NCBI GenBank assembly: GCA_014529385.2
Contig: CM043942.1
Location: forward strand, 36,172,469 to 36,236,468
DNA: 64,000 bases
Origin: Adiantum capillus-veneris
Lineage: Eukaryota > Streptophyta > Polypodiopsida > Polypodiales > Pteridaceae
Reading direction: 5' to 3'
Part shown: positions 12,131 through 22,598 of the stretch, piece after piece
Numbering within the stretch: the first letter of the stretch is position 1
Layout: every line of letters begins with the position of its first letter
Translations under genes and position numbers: made by a program
Notes under the pieces: generated by a model
Told to the model about the DNA's origin: nothing
Databases searched by the model: none
The model's input: only the letters and a program-made list of their open reading frames with translations

Positions 12131-12829
12131 TACTTGTTTATTTCTTGGAGCAACCTGAACCACAAACCACCATTGTCTCTCTCGAGAGTGCGGTACAAAG
12201 ACCACTTGCTCGCAATGTTCGGGGAGAGCAAATGTGTCGCTCGCATCTGTCCAAACCTTTGTAGAATCTATTTGCACAAACTTGTTGCCATCTCTGCATA
12301 CCATTGCATTGCGACCATAAGTAATCACCTTGAACCACTTCACATCCAACAAAAACATCTCAAACCGCTTGAAGCTGACTTTCAGGATATCTGACACGAG
12401 ACCACAGTAATCCAGGTTGCTAGTGCTCTCATTCGTGTCTCTTGCACTGGCCTTGCTCTTTTGCATGAAACTAACCATTACCCCACTGTCAAACGTGTTT
12501 CTTCTGCTGTCAATTTGTTGTGTTCTGAAATGCTTTCCATGCGACCACAGTGCCATGTATGTATGATACCTCTAGTCACATCCAATAGCTAGCTCTTCCT
12601 CTTCTAGAGATATGGGTTCTTCGATCTGTCATCCTGCTCTCACTGTCTTGTCCAACCATTCCATTGTAGGGAATTCAGGTAGAGGAGCGAGATAGTCTAG
12701 CAAGGGTAAGCCTCTAGTCGTTCGGCTTCGCCTGAAATCATGTCGCTCCCTATTGCGTTTCTCTTTCTCTTCTTCGTACCTTTTAAGTGATTTTTGCATC
12801 GGCTCTGAATTTAGTATACAGAACTTCAT
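12062..12829 (-). pseudogene. CACTA TNP2 transposase, C-terminal DUF4216 region
   Basis: After a linker (12,829-12,629, basic, with RERHDFRRSR), the frame 12,556-12,062 matches the C-terminal TNP2 block. Landmarks are SGVMVSFMQKSKASARDTNE, LDYCGLVSDILKVSF, LLDVKWFKV and FALPEHCEQVVFVPHS before WWFVVQV. This is the layout of DUF4216. It is displaced by a frameshift from the DUF4218 part on its right. Confidence 0.8.
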
Positions 12830-12838
12830 GATCTTTTC

Positions 12839-13410
12839 TCACATGGCGTCGGTCATTTTCTTCGGCACCCCTTGCCCCTGCGGCTCCTCTCCCACCAGTC
12901 TTGCATCCTCCTCATCGCTCCACAATCGAGGCATTTCTGGGTCAGAAACAGATAGAAATTTGGTCGTCAAGACAAGAGACTCTTGCACCAGCCATCCTTC
13001 TGCAATGCTCCCCTCTGGACGCGCTTTTTGGCGAACAAAACCCTTAAGTTTTTTCACGAACCGCTCTAAAAAGAACATCCAACGACTATGTTCTGTACCT
13101 GCCACTGCAACCTCATCTACTACATGGACGAGCAAGTGCATTTAGATAGTTAGGCAGCTCGTGGGTAAATACTTCTCAATCATGCGAACTGCCTCAATGG
13201 TGTTAGCCCTTGCGACTGCAATAGATTCCTCTTGTATCTCCTTGGAAGAGATCCACCGCACTAGCTCTGAAATCTTGTATATGTAGGTACGCACTTCCTC
13301 CGTTAAACACCCCTTGATCGCAATTGGAAGAATGAATTGCAAGAACTTATGCCAGTCGTTCGATTTCAGTCCTTACAGTTGATTGTCACCGGTGAATGCT
13401 GTTTTGAGAC
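12839..13410 (-). pseudogene. CACTA TNP2 transposase, DUF4218 region
   Basis: The conserved GLKSNDWHKFLQFILPIAIK block begins near 13,366. The frame 13,342-13,142 continues it (EVRTYIYKISELVRWISSK). The frame 13,141-12,839 holds the diagnostic HLLVHVVDEV, SRWMFFLERFVKKLKGFV and KARPEGSIAEGWLVQESLVL blocks. Together these form the domain called DUF4218 in plant CACTA transposases. A frameshift at about 13,142 and upstream stops break it. Confidence 0.85.
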
Positions 13411-13440
13411 ATCGCATATATCCTGTTGGCGTTGATAGCC

Positions 13441-14690
13441 GTTTTTCGGCTCTCCATAATTACCATAGTAAGTTACTCCACCCTACCAAATTCACCCAAA
13501 CACTATGGCTATCCCTACCATTTCACTGTATATAGGTGCGTGTGAGTTAGGGGACTTTTCCCATATTTCCTTACTGAAATAAAAAACCCTCAATTAGCTA
13601 GGCATTGGGCTAGTTGAGCCAAAAAAAATAAAAAAAATAAAAAATATAAGTATATTATGGCCCATGCTTGGTACCACCCTAGTGATATGAGGCGTCGCCC
13701 CCAAAACGATCACGACCCTCTCTTGGCAAGTAAGCGTTAAACCGTCATTTTGTGGCATTGAGGAGTTCTTCTTGAAAGCCAAGGTTGGGAACAAGATTTT
13801 GAACGAGATTTGGGTCTCAAATCAAGCTGAGAACTACCAAAGGAGTTATTATGCACCAAGAGGGAGAGGGTTGGGAAAGAGGGGAGATATTTTACGGGAG
13901 AAAGCAAAGGCCGGGTACTAACTATTGAGAGTGGGAGCCATGCCGAGTAGGAGGCGGGTCTCAATGGATGGGGCATCCCCCTCATGAAGAGCACTAATGA
14001 CTCTCTTATTTTGCCATGCAACCTAGGGTTATAATCTCTCTCTCTCTCTCTCTCTCATTCCTTTCCCTACTCTTGACTAATTTCTCCTCTATTGGTGATA
14101 TGTAATGTAATGCCTTGTCTTAGCTATTTCAAAGATGTTGAAATAATCTACCAAGTAAATGCGCTTATTAAATGAGAGTTACAAACACCACCCATCTTCG
14201 TGAAAAAGTTGGTACAGGCATCCTCAAACAAAGTTCCAAGCTTGAGGGGCCTTGGTACAAGGATCTTCAAACCGAGTTCCAAGCAATAGAGTGTGTGTGT
14301 GGGTGTGTGATGGGATGCTTCACCAGTCACACTACAAAGGCATCAGGTTTTCAAAGAAGATTTGGCTCATGTAGAGAGATACGGTGTCTCCAATGCCCAA
14401 GATGGAAGTTTTGATTATCGTGAAAGGGAGGTCTCACATAACTTCAAATTTGAAGTACACACAAAGTAGTAGGGGGCCTTGCACAATTATGGGAATGTTG
14501 GCAAAATTTCACTACACTAAAATATAAATTTGCATTCTCGAAGGTTATGATTTCCAACTCAATTGTGGTTGGTACAATTTCGAATGCATGATAAGCCCAC
14601 TTTGTGGGTTGTTGAAGATGGTGTCGTCTTGAAACGCTACTTATCCTTGCAAATAATTAACCTTACACTTTATAACAAAGAATGGATAAA
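13441..14690. other. No gene recognised; short CT repeat
   Basis: A CT tract lies at 14,034-14,057. The remaining sequence has no recognisable domain. A CACTAC motif at 14,511 was considered as a CACTA terminus and rejected. Confidence 0.4.
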
Positions 14691-14886
14691 AAGTGCAAAG
14701 TATTTGTCCAAAAGAGCTAGCTTGGTTGGTTGAACACTTGTCCTCTGGTTGAACACTTGTCCTCTGTGATGTGGGTCATGGGTTCAAGTGTGGCCAGGCG
14801 ACCCTTATAGTGCTCACAGATGTTCATCATATCATCCGAGTGAGAATGCTCGTGTTGCTACCAGAAAAAAAAAGTGCAACGTATTT
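14691..14886 (+). repeat. tRNA-derived SINE with 15-bp target-site duplications
   Basis: The element (14,706-14,871) has a box A-like TAGCTTGGTTGG at 14,718-14,729, a box B-like GGTTCAAGTG at about 14,781, and an A-rich 3' end at 14,863-14,871. It is flanked by AAGTGCAAAGTATTT (14,691-14,705) and AAGTGCAACGTATTT (14,872-14,886), a 15-bp target-site duplication with one mismatch. Between the boxes a 19-base segment (GGTTGAACACTTGTCCTCT) is tandemly duplicated, which lengthens the tRNA-like head. This is the best-defined SINE in the window. It belongs to a different family from the copies at 2.3 and 37.3 kb. Confidence 0.85.
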
Positions 14887-15590
14887 TAAGCTTAGGTTTT
14901 GAAATTTTACCATAGAGAAACACACTAATAGAGCTCATGTCCCATAAGAAGGAATGTCTCTCCACAACAATGAGGGGCTCGAGGTGTTAAATGCATGCCC
15001 CATCGTGAAAGGCAAAGTGGGGGTGGTGTGCATGGGATCATGGTGTACCCAAATTACTTCAGCTTGCCACCATTAACTTTAGCAACAAGTGCTCCAACCA
15101 CATGCCTATGGGTGTTGGAAGTGAAACATGGCGTTACAAAGCAAACAAGAACCTAGGGACCCAAAAAGATCTAAACTACTGTCATTTAAGACCCCTGGCC
15201 CTCATTGTTGAGAGATGTATCCCGTTACACATCATACCTATAAAACATGGTTGTGTGCTACTAGGCATAAGAGCCATTACTATGCATTCCACATCCTCAT
15301 GTCCTAGCTATAAAACATGGCTATTGCATGCGAGCTATAAGAAAGGGTCCACACGGGGGGGGGGGGGATCCCTACCGAAGTTCAATGCACCTTTAGGTTC
15401 AATTGATGAGCCCATCCTCTCGTTTCCACCCCTTTGATTGTGCTATGTGACATGTAGTGCCCAAGATACCCCATAGGTATATTTGAGAATTGTGGGTCAA
15501 ATAAATAAAAATGGGCTGGGATAGGTTGGGGAAACTATTGGAGGACTCAAACTTGGTAGAGCTTCGGGTCCTCCAAGGTTTGTTTGGTTA
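14887..15590. other. No gene recognised; poly-G run
   Basis: The sequence contains a G14 run near 15,355 and two diverged copies of a segment around CTATAAAACATGG (near 15,240 and 15,310). The 111-codon frame at 15,102-15,437 has no recognisable domain and ends just after the poly-G tract. Confidence 0.4.
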
Positions 15591-15599
15591 GCCCAAAAT

Positions 15600-15835
15600 C
15601 ATTCATAAGAAGAGGGTGAGCAGACAAGGATGAAGAATGCAGTGAGCTTCTTAGAACAGTGAAGAGGGTAGGTTTATCACCGTTGGTTTGTATCCTCTTT
15701 GTTTGTGTACAAGCCTCTATTGGAACCATAGCCCCCAACGCACATGTAGTGCTTGCGGGCACTTGTATTCTTTTCGAGTCAATATAAATTCTGTCAACTC
15801 ACCATTGTGAGCATGGCAAAATAAAAATAAAAATA
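15600..15835 (+). repeat. LINE 3'-end-like repeat, copy 1
   Basis: This region aligns by eye with 55,190-55,410. Shared stretches include a TGTGTACAAGCCTC motif, GCACATGTAGTGCTTG, and a segment ending in CTCAACTCACNATTGTGAG, then an A-rich tail (AAAATAAAAATAAAAAT at about 15,815-15,832). The A-rich end and the nearby LINE coding remnants suggest a LINE 3' untranslated region. Confidence 0.55.
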
Positions 15836-16184
15836 TAGACATCTTGCCTATAATAAAGGTTGCCATGAAGCGTTTGCACGGTAAACAGTTTAACTCTATC
15901 GTGATTGTTGCTAACACTCCAATTATCACCACTTTACAAAACAATGAGCGAGCCTCGCTGTAAAGAGGGACGATTGGAAACTTTTTTTCATGCTTTATCA
16001 TTTAAAAACATGAAATTTTCTAGTTGAATCGAAGGTAAAAGCCAACATACTTTACTTTTGTTTTCCATTTTTTTTCCCCAAGGAGTGTGCAAAGTGATGC
16101 CAAGTAGGTGATCCGCATCGTGAAAAATAAAAAGGAAGGGAGAATCTAGATAGATGTTGTGATTAAACCGTGAATTTATCAAGA

Positions 16185-16770
16185 TTGTGCTTGTAGAGAG
16201 GGATTGGGTCAGATTGATGCTTGGGGTGTAGGTTAGCTAGTGAGGATCTGACCCATCTATTCATGGAATGCCCAGCTATTAGAGGCCTCTCAGGAAAAAT
16301 ATGTAAGTGGGTCCAAAGGACATGGCAAATCGAATCCTTCAAGACTGATTTCTTCCTTGGAGACAAGACGTTGGGAAGTCCTGCCCTTCTCATACTCAAA
16401 CTGTCAGGTATTTCTTCTTTCATAATGTATGGCAGGAAAGGAATCGCCGTGTGTTTGAAGGAGATCTTGATGTGGCAAGCTTTGCAAAGATTATACAAGA
16501 AAGCAAAGTGCTGATATGGACACTCGGATGCAAGCAAAACGGAGATGATTGGGCTAGGGCTACCCATGCCGTGATATCAACATGCGATAAGTAAAGCCTA
16601 GAACATTTGTTCACATATTGTGGTGATAGGCCTCGATAAGAGGCGGTAAGCATCGAGCTTGTAATCTTAAGTACCTCAAGGCTCGATCTGAGCTTGAGGT
16701 TGGTTCTGTAATTTTATGCTATACTTTATATAATTCACTCACGAATTGTGAGTTTTGCTTTTTAAAAGAA
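16185..16770 (+). pseudogene. LINE C-terminal zinc-binding RT region and 3' end
   Basis: The frame from 16,221 reads CRLASEDLTHLFMECPAIRG and continues for about 70 residues. This C....EDLTHLFMEC pattern is the zinc-binding domain (zf-RVT) at the end of plant LINE ORF2. It is followed by a 3' untranslated stretch and an A-rich tail near 16,763. Upstream RT sequence is missing, so it is a 5'-truncated insertion, typical for LINEs. The same motif, diverged, recurs at 38.0 kb. Confidence 0.8.
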
Positions 16771-17006
16771 AAAGATTGTGTTTTGTTGATTTTGATGCTT
16801 GCTTTTGTGGCAATACTCACATAGTGCAGTGTATATATTAAATAAACAAAAAAGAATTAAATGGCGAGTGAGCCACAAATACATGAGAAAGGGACTTCAA
16901 GGTCTGGATTCACAAGGAGCCACCCAATACAAACGAAAGCAAAATAAAGCCCACATAATAAAAAAAACAGAACCTGTAGGGGAGATGTCACCATGTGTTT
17001 GACGAA

Positions 17007-17131
17007 TGTTTGGCCATTTCAGCATACTAGTATCCACCTAGCTGGACACCAATTTTTTATGTTAATTTTTCGAGGTGGTGTAGCTACACTATGTATAAAT
17101 CTGATCCCACAATAGCTAGTCGATTCCCTAC
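17007..17131 (+). repeat. 5' LTR fragment of element L
   Basis: The sequence beginning TGTTTGGCCATTTCAGCATA matches the LTR that starts at 19,448 and, inverted, the one ending at 35,959. Similarity runs through GTAAATCTGATCCCA-like and GTCGATTCC, then stops. Only the first 125 bases of the LTR remain, followed directly by internal sequence, so the rest of the LTR and the 5' part of the element were lost in a deletion. Confidence 0.65.
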
Positions 17132-19447
17132 AAAAGACCTTAAAAGCAACAAGCAATGTGAAAAGAATGGGTACCAAAGTCAAAATTCAACCAAGCCACC
17201 CAACAAAGACGTATAAAGCAGTGAATGATTCTAGTCAAGCTACTTGAATCACAAGGATTTTATGAAGGTAACTCTCAAATATGGTTACCAGAAGTAGTAG
17301 TTCAACTTGGAACAACAACTAAGAGCAGTCATGTAGCACAAGGCTCCATCTGAAGGCAATAAATCACAAAGAAGAGCCAACAAAAGCCGATCACAACCAA
17401 GGGTGATACAACCTTCAAATAGATACCTCGTCTTCTACTGCAAAAACAAGGTTTTTACAATGGAATTAATCAGATCTGGATACCAAAGCCTAGTGGCCAT
17501 CAAGTCATCGAGAAAAAAGGACAAATGAAAAATGCAGTCACACAGGGCCCAAAAGCAAGATGGGTTCCAAAATTGCTATTGGAAACTCAAACATAGAGCA
17601 CCCATGCATATCTACAACCGCTTCTCATGGGAGATAAAGCAAAGGCTCCACCAGTCCCTGCTACAATCGTAGAAATTATTTCACAAAGTAGTAGTTCAAC
17701 TTGGAACAACAACTAAGAGCAGTCATGTAGCACAAGGCTCCATCTGAAGGCAATAAATCACAAAGAAGAGCCAACAAAATCCGATCACAACCAAGGGTGA
17801 TACAACCTTCAAATAGATACCTCGTCTTCTACTGCAAAAACAAGGTTTTTACAATGGAATTAATCAGATCTGGATACCAAAGCCTAGTGGCCATCAAGTC
17901 ATCGAGAAAAAAGGGCAAATGAAAAATGCAGTCACACAGGGACCAAAAGCAAGATGGGTTCCAAAATTGCTATTGGAAACTCAAACATAGAGCACCCACG
18001 CATATCTACAACCGCTTCTCATGGGAGATAAAGCAAAGGCTCCACCAGTCCCTGCTACAATCGTAGAAATTGTTTCACAAAATAGTATTAACATACGACA
18101 AATAAATCAAGAGGAGCAAAAGTATGCCAACATACTTGACAAAATGGTGACATCAAAAGACCAAAACAATGAAGGAGGCCTAAATCTCAAAAATCTATAA
18201 AATTGGATTTCTGGTCTTTAATAAATATGTCCAAGTTGCCATTGAAAATACATTTCATAAGAGTCAGAGTCGAACAAGTGAGCCACTAAATGAGCAAGGT
18301 GTTAGTCCCAAAGATTCATGTAATATTCTCTATGGGCTAAGAGTCTTAGCTATTGTAGGTACTACTCAAGCTGGAAGACTTGAGCATATTTACATTTTGT
18401 CGCTCATGCTGGTATATGTGACCATAAGAGTCAAAGTCTATGTATTCTATATCTAATGAAGTGAAGGAAGAAGCCCAAAAGACACTCATGCACTAAGCAC
18501 AATGAAGTATGAGTGAAAAAGATTCTACATTGAAAACCCTTCTTGGAAACGTGGAAGCTATTGTGACATCCTTTGATGTTACATGTGCTACAATTGTTTT
18601 TTGAAGCACCCGTCACCTCCATCTTTCACATTGCATGCTTTTGCTTGGAATTTTTTTTCATATGCATATAGAATGTCCCATAATTGACACTTTCATTAGA
18701 TACTCTTCCTTTGTTTATTCCAAGTACTCACCTTGCATCAACAAGTACTTCAAGTCCAACTGCTCAACTCTAATAAGAGTGTATATCAAAGGTACTTTTT
18801 TCCCACGGGTTTTTTTCCCTTTGGTCATCTAAGTTTTAAACCCAAATCTAAAAACACTCATCACCATCCTCTTGTAGATATTCCTTCTACATCAACAATA
18901 AAGAAATGGCTACCCATATCAATCATCAAGAATTAGAGCAACAATTGCACATCTCAACTATGCTTGTCAAGAGAAAATCATATCTTCAAGGCTAACAACA
19001 CAACTTTATTAAGAAATGAGAAGTTCAATAGGAGAGCTATCAACAACAATCATCAAGAGCTCGCACTGTGCTTCAAAGTTGTGTGAATTATTGCAAAGGA
19101 CTTGATTGTAGCAGTGGAACGTGCAGGCAAGATCCATCATAAAGTCAACGAACCAAGTGGCTCAATTTCCAAAAGGGCTACAACACCAATAGCCATATTC
19201 CTTGCCAAAAGTGGCCACCAAAATTAGAATGTGCAACGAAATGCAAAATTGCATCGACAATAGAAGCCCAGCGCACGTATCAACGAGAACACAATAAATA
19301 TGAATCACACAAGGAAGGGAAGGTGTCATCAACTACAAAGCAGTTTCAAAGCTAAAGGCTGGCCTTGAAGGAAAACCTAAAGATCACCCTAATGACCAGG
19401 TTGGACATGGTTGTGTCAAGGGACAACACGAGCTAGGAAGGGGGGAA
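17132..19447 (+). mobile_element. Element L: decayed internal region of a Gypsy-like LTR element
   Basis: No long frame survives, but conceptual translation gives fragments nearly identical in pattern to the 3' part of the intact Gypsy element. LLESQGFYEGNSQIWLPE (17,240-17,293) parallels LLEAQGYYDGNEQIWVPK of that element. W-V-P-K-like motifs also appear near 17,168, 17,474 and 17,560. The region ends in a polypurine tract (AGGAAGGGGGGAA, 19,435-19,447) directly before the LTR start. A GTGTCAAGGGACAACAC segment before the tract closely resembles the same position of G2 (54.56 kb), so L and G2 are related families. Confidence 0.65.
17293..18085 (+). repeat. 394-bp tandem duplication inside element L
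   Basis: The segment 17,293-17,686 is repeated head-to-tail from 17,687 to about 18,085, with roughly five differences seen by eye. Each copy carries the W-(I/V)-P-K motif pair. The small divergence makes the duplication much younger than the element it lies in. Confidence 0.9.
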
Positions 19448-19626
19448 CGTTTGGCCATTTCAGCATACGGGTAGGTACCCACCTAGCCGGAAATTATATT
19501 TTCAATGTAATTGTACTCTCTTATTTTTTTGAGATGGCGAAGCTACACTACGTGTAAATCTGATCCCAGAGTAGCAGGTCGATTCCTTTAGTTTGTAACT
19601 CTATCATCATATCTATAAAGGCCCGT
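19448..19626 (+). repeat. Element L 3' LTR, left part (split by G1)
   Basis: This starts right after the polypurine tract. It matches 17,007-17,131 at first and then, as inverted repeat, 35,814-35,959 throughout. The LTR is interrupted at 19,626 by the Gypsy element G1 and resumes at 33,519. The joined order is confirmed by the uninterrupted inverted copy at 35.4-35.96 kb. Confidence 0.85.
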
Positions 19627-19825
19627 TGTTAACCCTCACGGCTCACGGACACCCCATCACCTACGACGGACGTGTATTATGTATTTGGTAGAGTCAGGTA
19701 CCGGGCTTGTCGGACCAATAGGAAAAGGGTAAGAGTGATCGCCGATGAGAGGCGCACTCTAGCTAGGACATTCAAGGGATTAGTTGGCTAAGCATGGGCG
19801 CCCAAGTGTGAATGGGGTGAGCTCA

Positions 19826-19833
19826 TATAAAAG
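19826..19833 (+). promoter_or_regulatory. G1 LTR TATA box
   Basis: TATAAAAG lies about 200 bp into the 5' LTR and is conserved at 33,130-33,137 in the 3' LTR. It is the likely core promoter for the genomic RNA, which would then start around 19,855-19,865 and include the TG/AG tract in its leader. Confidence 0.7.
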
Positions 19834-19927
19834 CCAACTAAACCTAAAATTCACTCATTCTCTCATTTGTGCAATAGAAGAGTGCTCTTGCTCCATCTCC
19901 ATCTCCATCTTCTTCTTCTTCACCTCC

Positions 19928-20037
<110 letters not shown>

Positions 20038-20273
20038 TCAAGCATTGCGGCGGCACGACGGTGGTGAAGCGGTTGAGCGCGACGTAGCGGCGTCTCCTTC
20101 TTCTTCGCGGCGAGGAATCCTCCACGGCAGGAGCATAGAGCGGTGAGTGACACACCATTGCCCTCTTTTGAGCTTACTAGTTAAGATAGTTGTGTGCTTG
20201 GAGCCGTCTATGGCTCGCACACAGTGTTAGGCAAGGCCCTTGCTTCGACAGTGCGGCAAGGAGCGCACATTTT

Positions 20274-20291
20274 TGGCGCCGCTGCCGGGGA
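20274..20291 (+). other. G1 primer binding site (tRNA-Asp type)
   Basis: TGGCGCCGCTGCCGGGGA starts five bases after the LTR end. From memory of plant tRNA-Asp, its 3' end would pair with this site except for one position (C where the tRNA calls for T). This primer class is usual in Tat/Athila-type Gypsy elements. Confidence 0.85.
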
Positions 20292-21254
20292 ATCGCCCTG
20301 CACTAAGCCCAAGAGGCACTTTGTGCTTCTCCTATGAGTTGTTTGTAGTAGGAAAGAAGAGGAAGAGGAAGAGGAATGAGTTGTTTTTCTGCAAGTTGTT
20401 AATTTCTGTATTGTCTGCAAGTTCTGTGATTTCTGCATAATGTTGTGTTTTCTGTTTGCACAATTAGCAGTCGTTAGCTTGTTTGCAGTGAATGAATAAG
20501 TAGGAAGGCAGTTAGCAATTTCTGTTTGCACACAGTCTGTACACAGTTTTCTGTCAAGGTTTGCCTACACACAGTCCTTGCACAGTAAGGTAGTGAGAGA
20601 GGAAGTAGGTGGACAGTTAGCTCACTGTCAGTAAGTAGTTAGCAGAGTGGTTAACAGATTAGTTAGTAGATTAGTTAGTGGTTAGCAGCACTGTTAGTAA
20701 GTAGATAAGGTAGTGAGTTGTCTGTGAGCTGTTGATAGAGAGGTTAGGTAGGTGTTGACAGTGTGTGTGGCCAAGAAAGGGTCACCTAAACCGCACGCGG
20801 TCGTCGCCTTTAAAATTCAAAAAAAAAAAACCAAAAATATTTAAGCGTGAGTGACTGGGGGGCCACACTAAAATTCTGATCGGGATCAGGACCATTTCCC
20901 CAAGCCCAAGCCCAAGCCTCAGTCCTCAGTCTTATGATATATACTAAACTCACTCTTATATATATACCCTACCCCCTCAAGAGGGAATGAGAGCATGTGG
21001 GGAAAGTCCTCCACTCTCCTCGCTTCTCTTCCCACTTGCACCCTTAGACTTTCCAATTTGGGCCTAGTTCCTGCTAGAAATTGACGGTTTTAGGGATTCC
21101 GAGGGCATAAAGTGACCAAACGGAGGGCTGTAAAGCACGGCACGTCCCTCTGACCGAGACGCTCGTTTTGAGCTATCATACGTTCTATTCTATAGCTGGG
21201 TCAGAAAAAAAAGGACAAAAAAAAAAAAGATTTGGGTTGCAAAACACCCAAAAA

Positions 21255-21266
21255 TACTAGGTGAGC
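21255..21266 (+). promoter_or_regulatory. Candidate 5' splice site before G1 gag
   Basis: ACTAG|GTGAGC, with the intron starting at 21,261, is a good plant donor 51 bases upstream of the gag ATG at 21,312. G2 has an even better donor at the corresponding place. It may serve splicing to the downstream ORF at 31,134. Confidence 0.45.
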
Positions 21267-21311
21267 AGCCTTCACGGGCACTCACTGACACTTCTAGGGG
21301 ATCCAAGTCAT

Positions 21312-22598
21312 ATGAACCTACGCTCTGGGCGAGTGTTAGAGAACGAGCATATTAGTAGTTCCTCCATTTACGCGGGCACCCATTATTCCTCCACCCTAGG
21401 TTCTGGACCTTCGGCCGGGACTCAAGGTAGCGCGACCCAAGATCCTCATATCGCGTCTAGTGATTCTTCCTCTGACTACGGAGTCATGGAGGGGTATTCT
21501 ACACCAAACCCTGATAGTTCAAGTCAAGACATGCATGCCATGGGCCCACGGCCCGGGTCCAGCGTGTTTAGCCGCTTAAAAGAGACCCTTAGTAGAGTTA
21601 CTCGCTCCGAACATGCGGTTAATGAAATAAATGAAGGGAGTGGGGAAGTAAATTCGTCATTCATGCCTAAAATAGACCCTATGATTCTTGAGAGTGTGCA
21701 TGTGAATGTTCCATCCACTGCACCTCCTAATCCTTTAGGACTATCTCCCTCTAAGGTTCTACTACCCGATGGTAGGAGTCTTGCCGAAGTGCAAGAGATC
21801 GAACGCTATATGCAAGCGACAAGGGAGAGGGAAATTGAGAACCTACGAAGGCTAGAACAAAGTCGAGCCCTGAAAGAAAAGGCTCCTATGACAACAATCA
21901 TGCCAGCCGAGCAACCGAGTGCTCCCAAGGTAGCAGTCACGGAGGGGCAAGCAATGGGGAGCAATAATGCTTCCACTTCAAGGGAAACCTCTAGCACGCC
22001 AGGCCTAGATGGGATATTCCTAAACGAAAATTGGGAGTATGACCTACAAGCAGAAGCTTTAACTGATCGGTACACAGGACACACCTATCATGTGGGTTGG
22101 TTAGATGTTCTACAATCCACATCGGGTGCTACTAGCATAGATGAGCAACAACAAAAAGTCTGTGATGTCCTCCATAGGATTGTCGAGTTAGAAAGACAGA
22201 ACACAGGGATCAACATGCCTTCAACAGGCCTAATGAGATTCTTGGATACGGGAAAGGCCAACCAACTAACCCTGTCACAAATGGAGACTCCCTCAGTGAG
22301 CCCCATTGATCCTCCATATGTTGTTTCGCCAGGAGCCTCAGTACAATCTGAGCCCACAAGTAGCAGCTTTACCCTCCCAGATCTAGCTCATCTTTCTCTT
22401 AATGACACTACGGATACCATGCATATCCCAGTGGTGAGCATGACAAGAAATACACCATGGAGTTCATTTGTTAACACTGCGCCGATGCCTAGTAGCACAG
22501 TGCCCCCAACTATACCTACATGTATGTATCAATCATGTGCACCTGTCGTACCTCAGCCTCATGTAGCTCCTACACCTCCGATTATTCCAAGAGCTTAA
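21312..22598 (+). CDS. gag: G1 gag, N-terminal part
   Basis: The ATG at 21,312 (MNLRSGRVLENE) is chosen because G2 starts its gag with the same MNLRSGRVL. Frame extension to 21,261 uses only a GTG. The region is Ser/Thr/Pro-rich with a helical stretch (LAEVQEIERYMQATREREIE at about residue 160), and later a Pro-rich segment ending PTPPIIPRA. It carries no enzymatic motif. It probably forms the N-terminal domain of the structural polyprotein. The frame ends in TAA at 22,596-22,598, one C-to-T step from Gln, and sense coding continues in another frame within about 70 bases, so both a stop and a frameshift break gag here. Confidence 0.75.
   Translation: MNLRSGRVLENEHISSSSIYAGTHYSSTLGSGPSAGTQGSATQDPHIASSDSSSDYGVMEGYSTPNPDSSSQDMHAMGPRPGSSVFSRLKETLSRVTRSEHAVNEINEGSGEVNSSFMPKIDPMILESVHVNVPSTAPPNPLGLSPSKVLLPDGRSLAEVQEIERYMQATREREIENLRRLEQSRALKEKAPMTTIMPAEQPSAPKVAVTEGQAMGSNNASTSRETSSTPGLDGIFLNENWEYDLQAEALTDRYTGHTYHVGWLDVLQSTSGATSIDEQQQKVCDVLHRIVELERQNTGINMPSTGLMRFLDTGKANQLTLSQMETPSVSPIDPPYVVSPGASVQSEPTSSSFTLPDLAHLSLNDTTDTMHIPVVSMTRNTPWSSFVNTAPMPSSTVPPTIPTCMYQSCAPVVPQPHVAPTPPIIPRA

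Larger units (their letters stand above)
11232..13440 (-). mobile_element. CACTA (En/Spm) transposon remnant
   Basis: The minus strand carries the C-terminal half of a TNP2-type transposase followed by an acidic tail and a further short frame. The N-terminal catalytic part of TNP2 is not seen to the right of 13,440. I found no convincing CACTA terminal inverted repeats. It is a truncated, inactive copy. Confidence 0.8.

Noticed and set aside
11870-12394. 174-codon Ser-rich frame on the plus strand
   Set aside because: It is antisense to the CACTA transposase tail; its serines mirror the Asp/Glu codons of the real frame.
14508-14523. CACTACACTAAA as a CACTA terminal inverted repeat
   Set aside because: Wrong orientation for the right end of the minus-strand transposon, and no matching inverted copy was found on the left.
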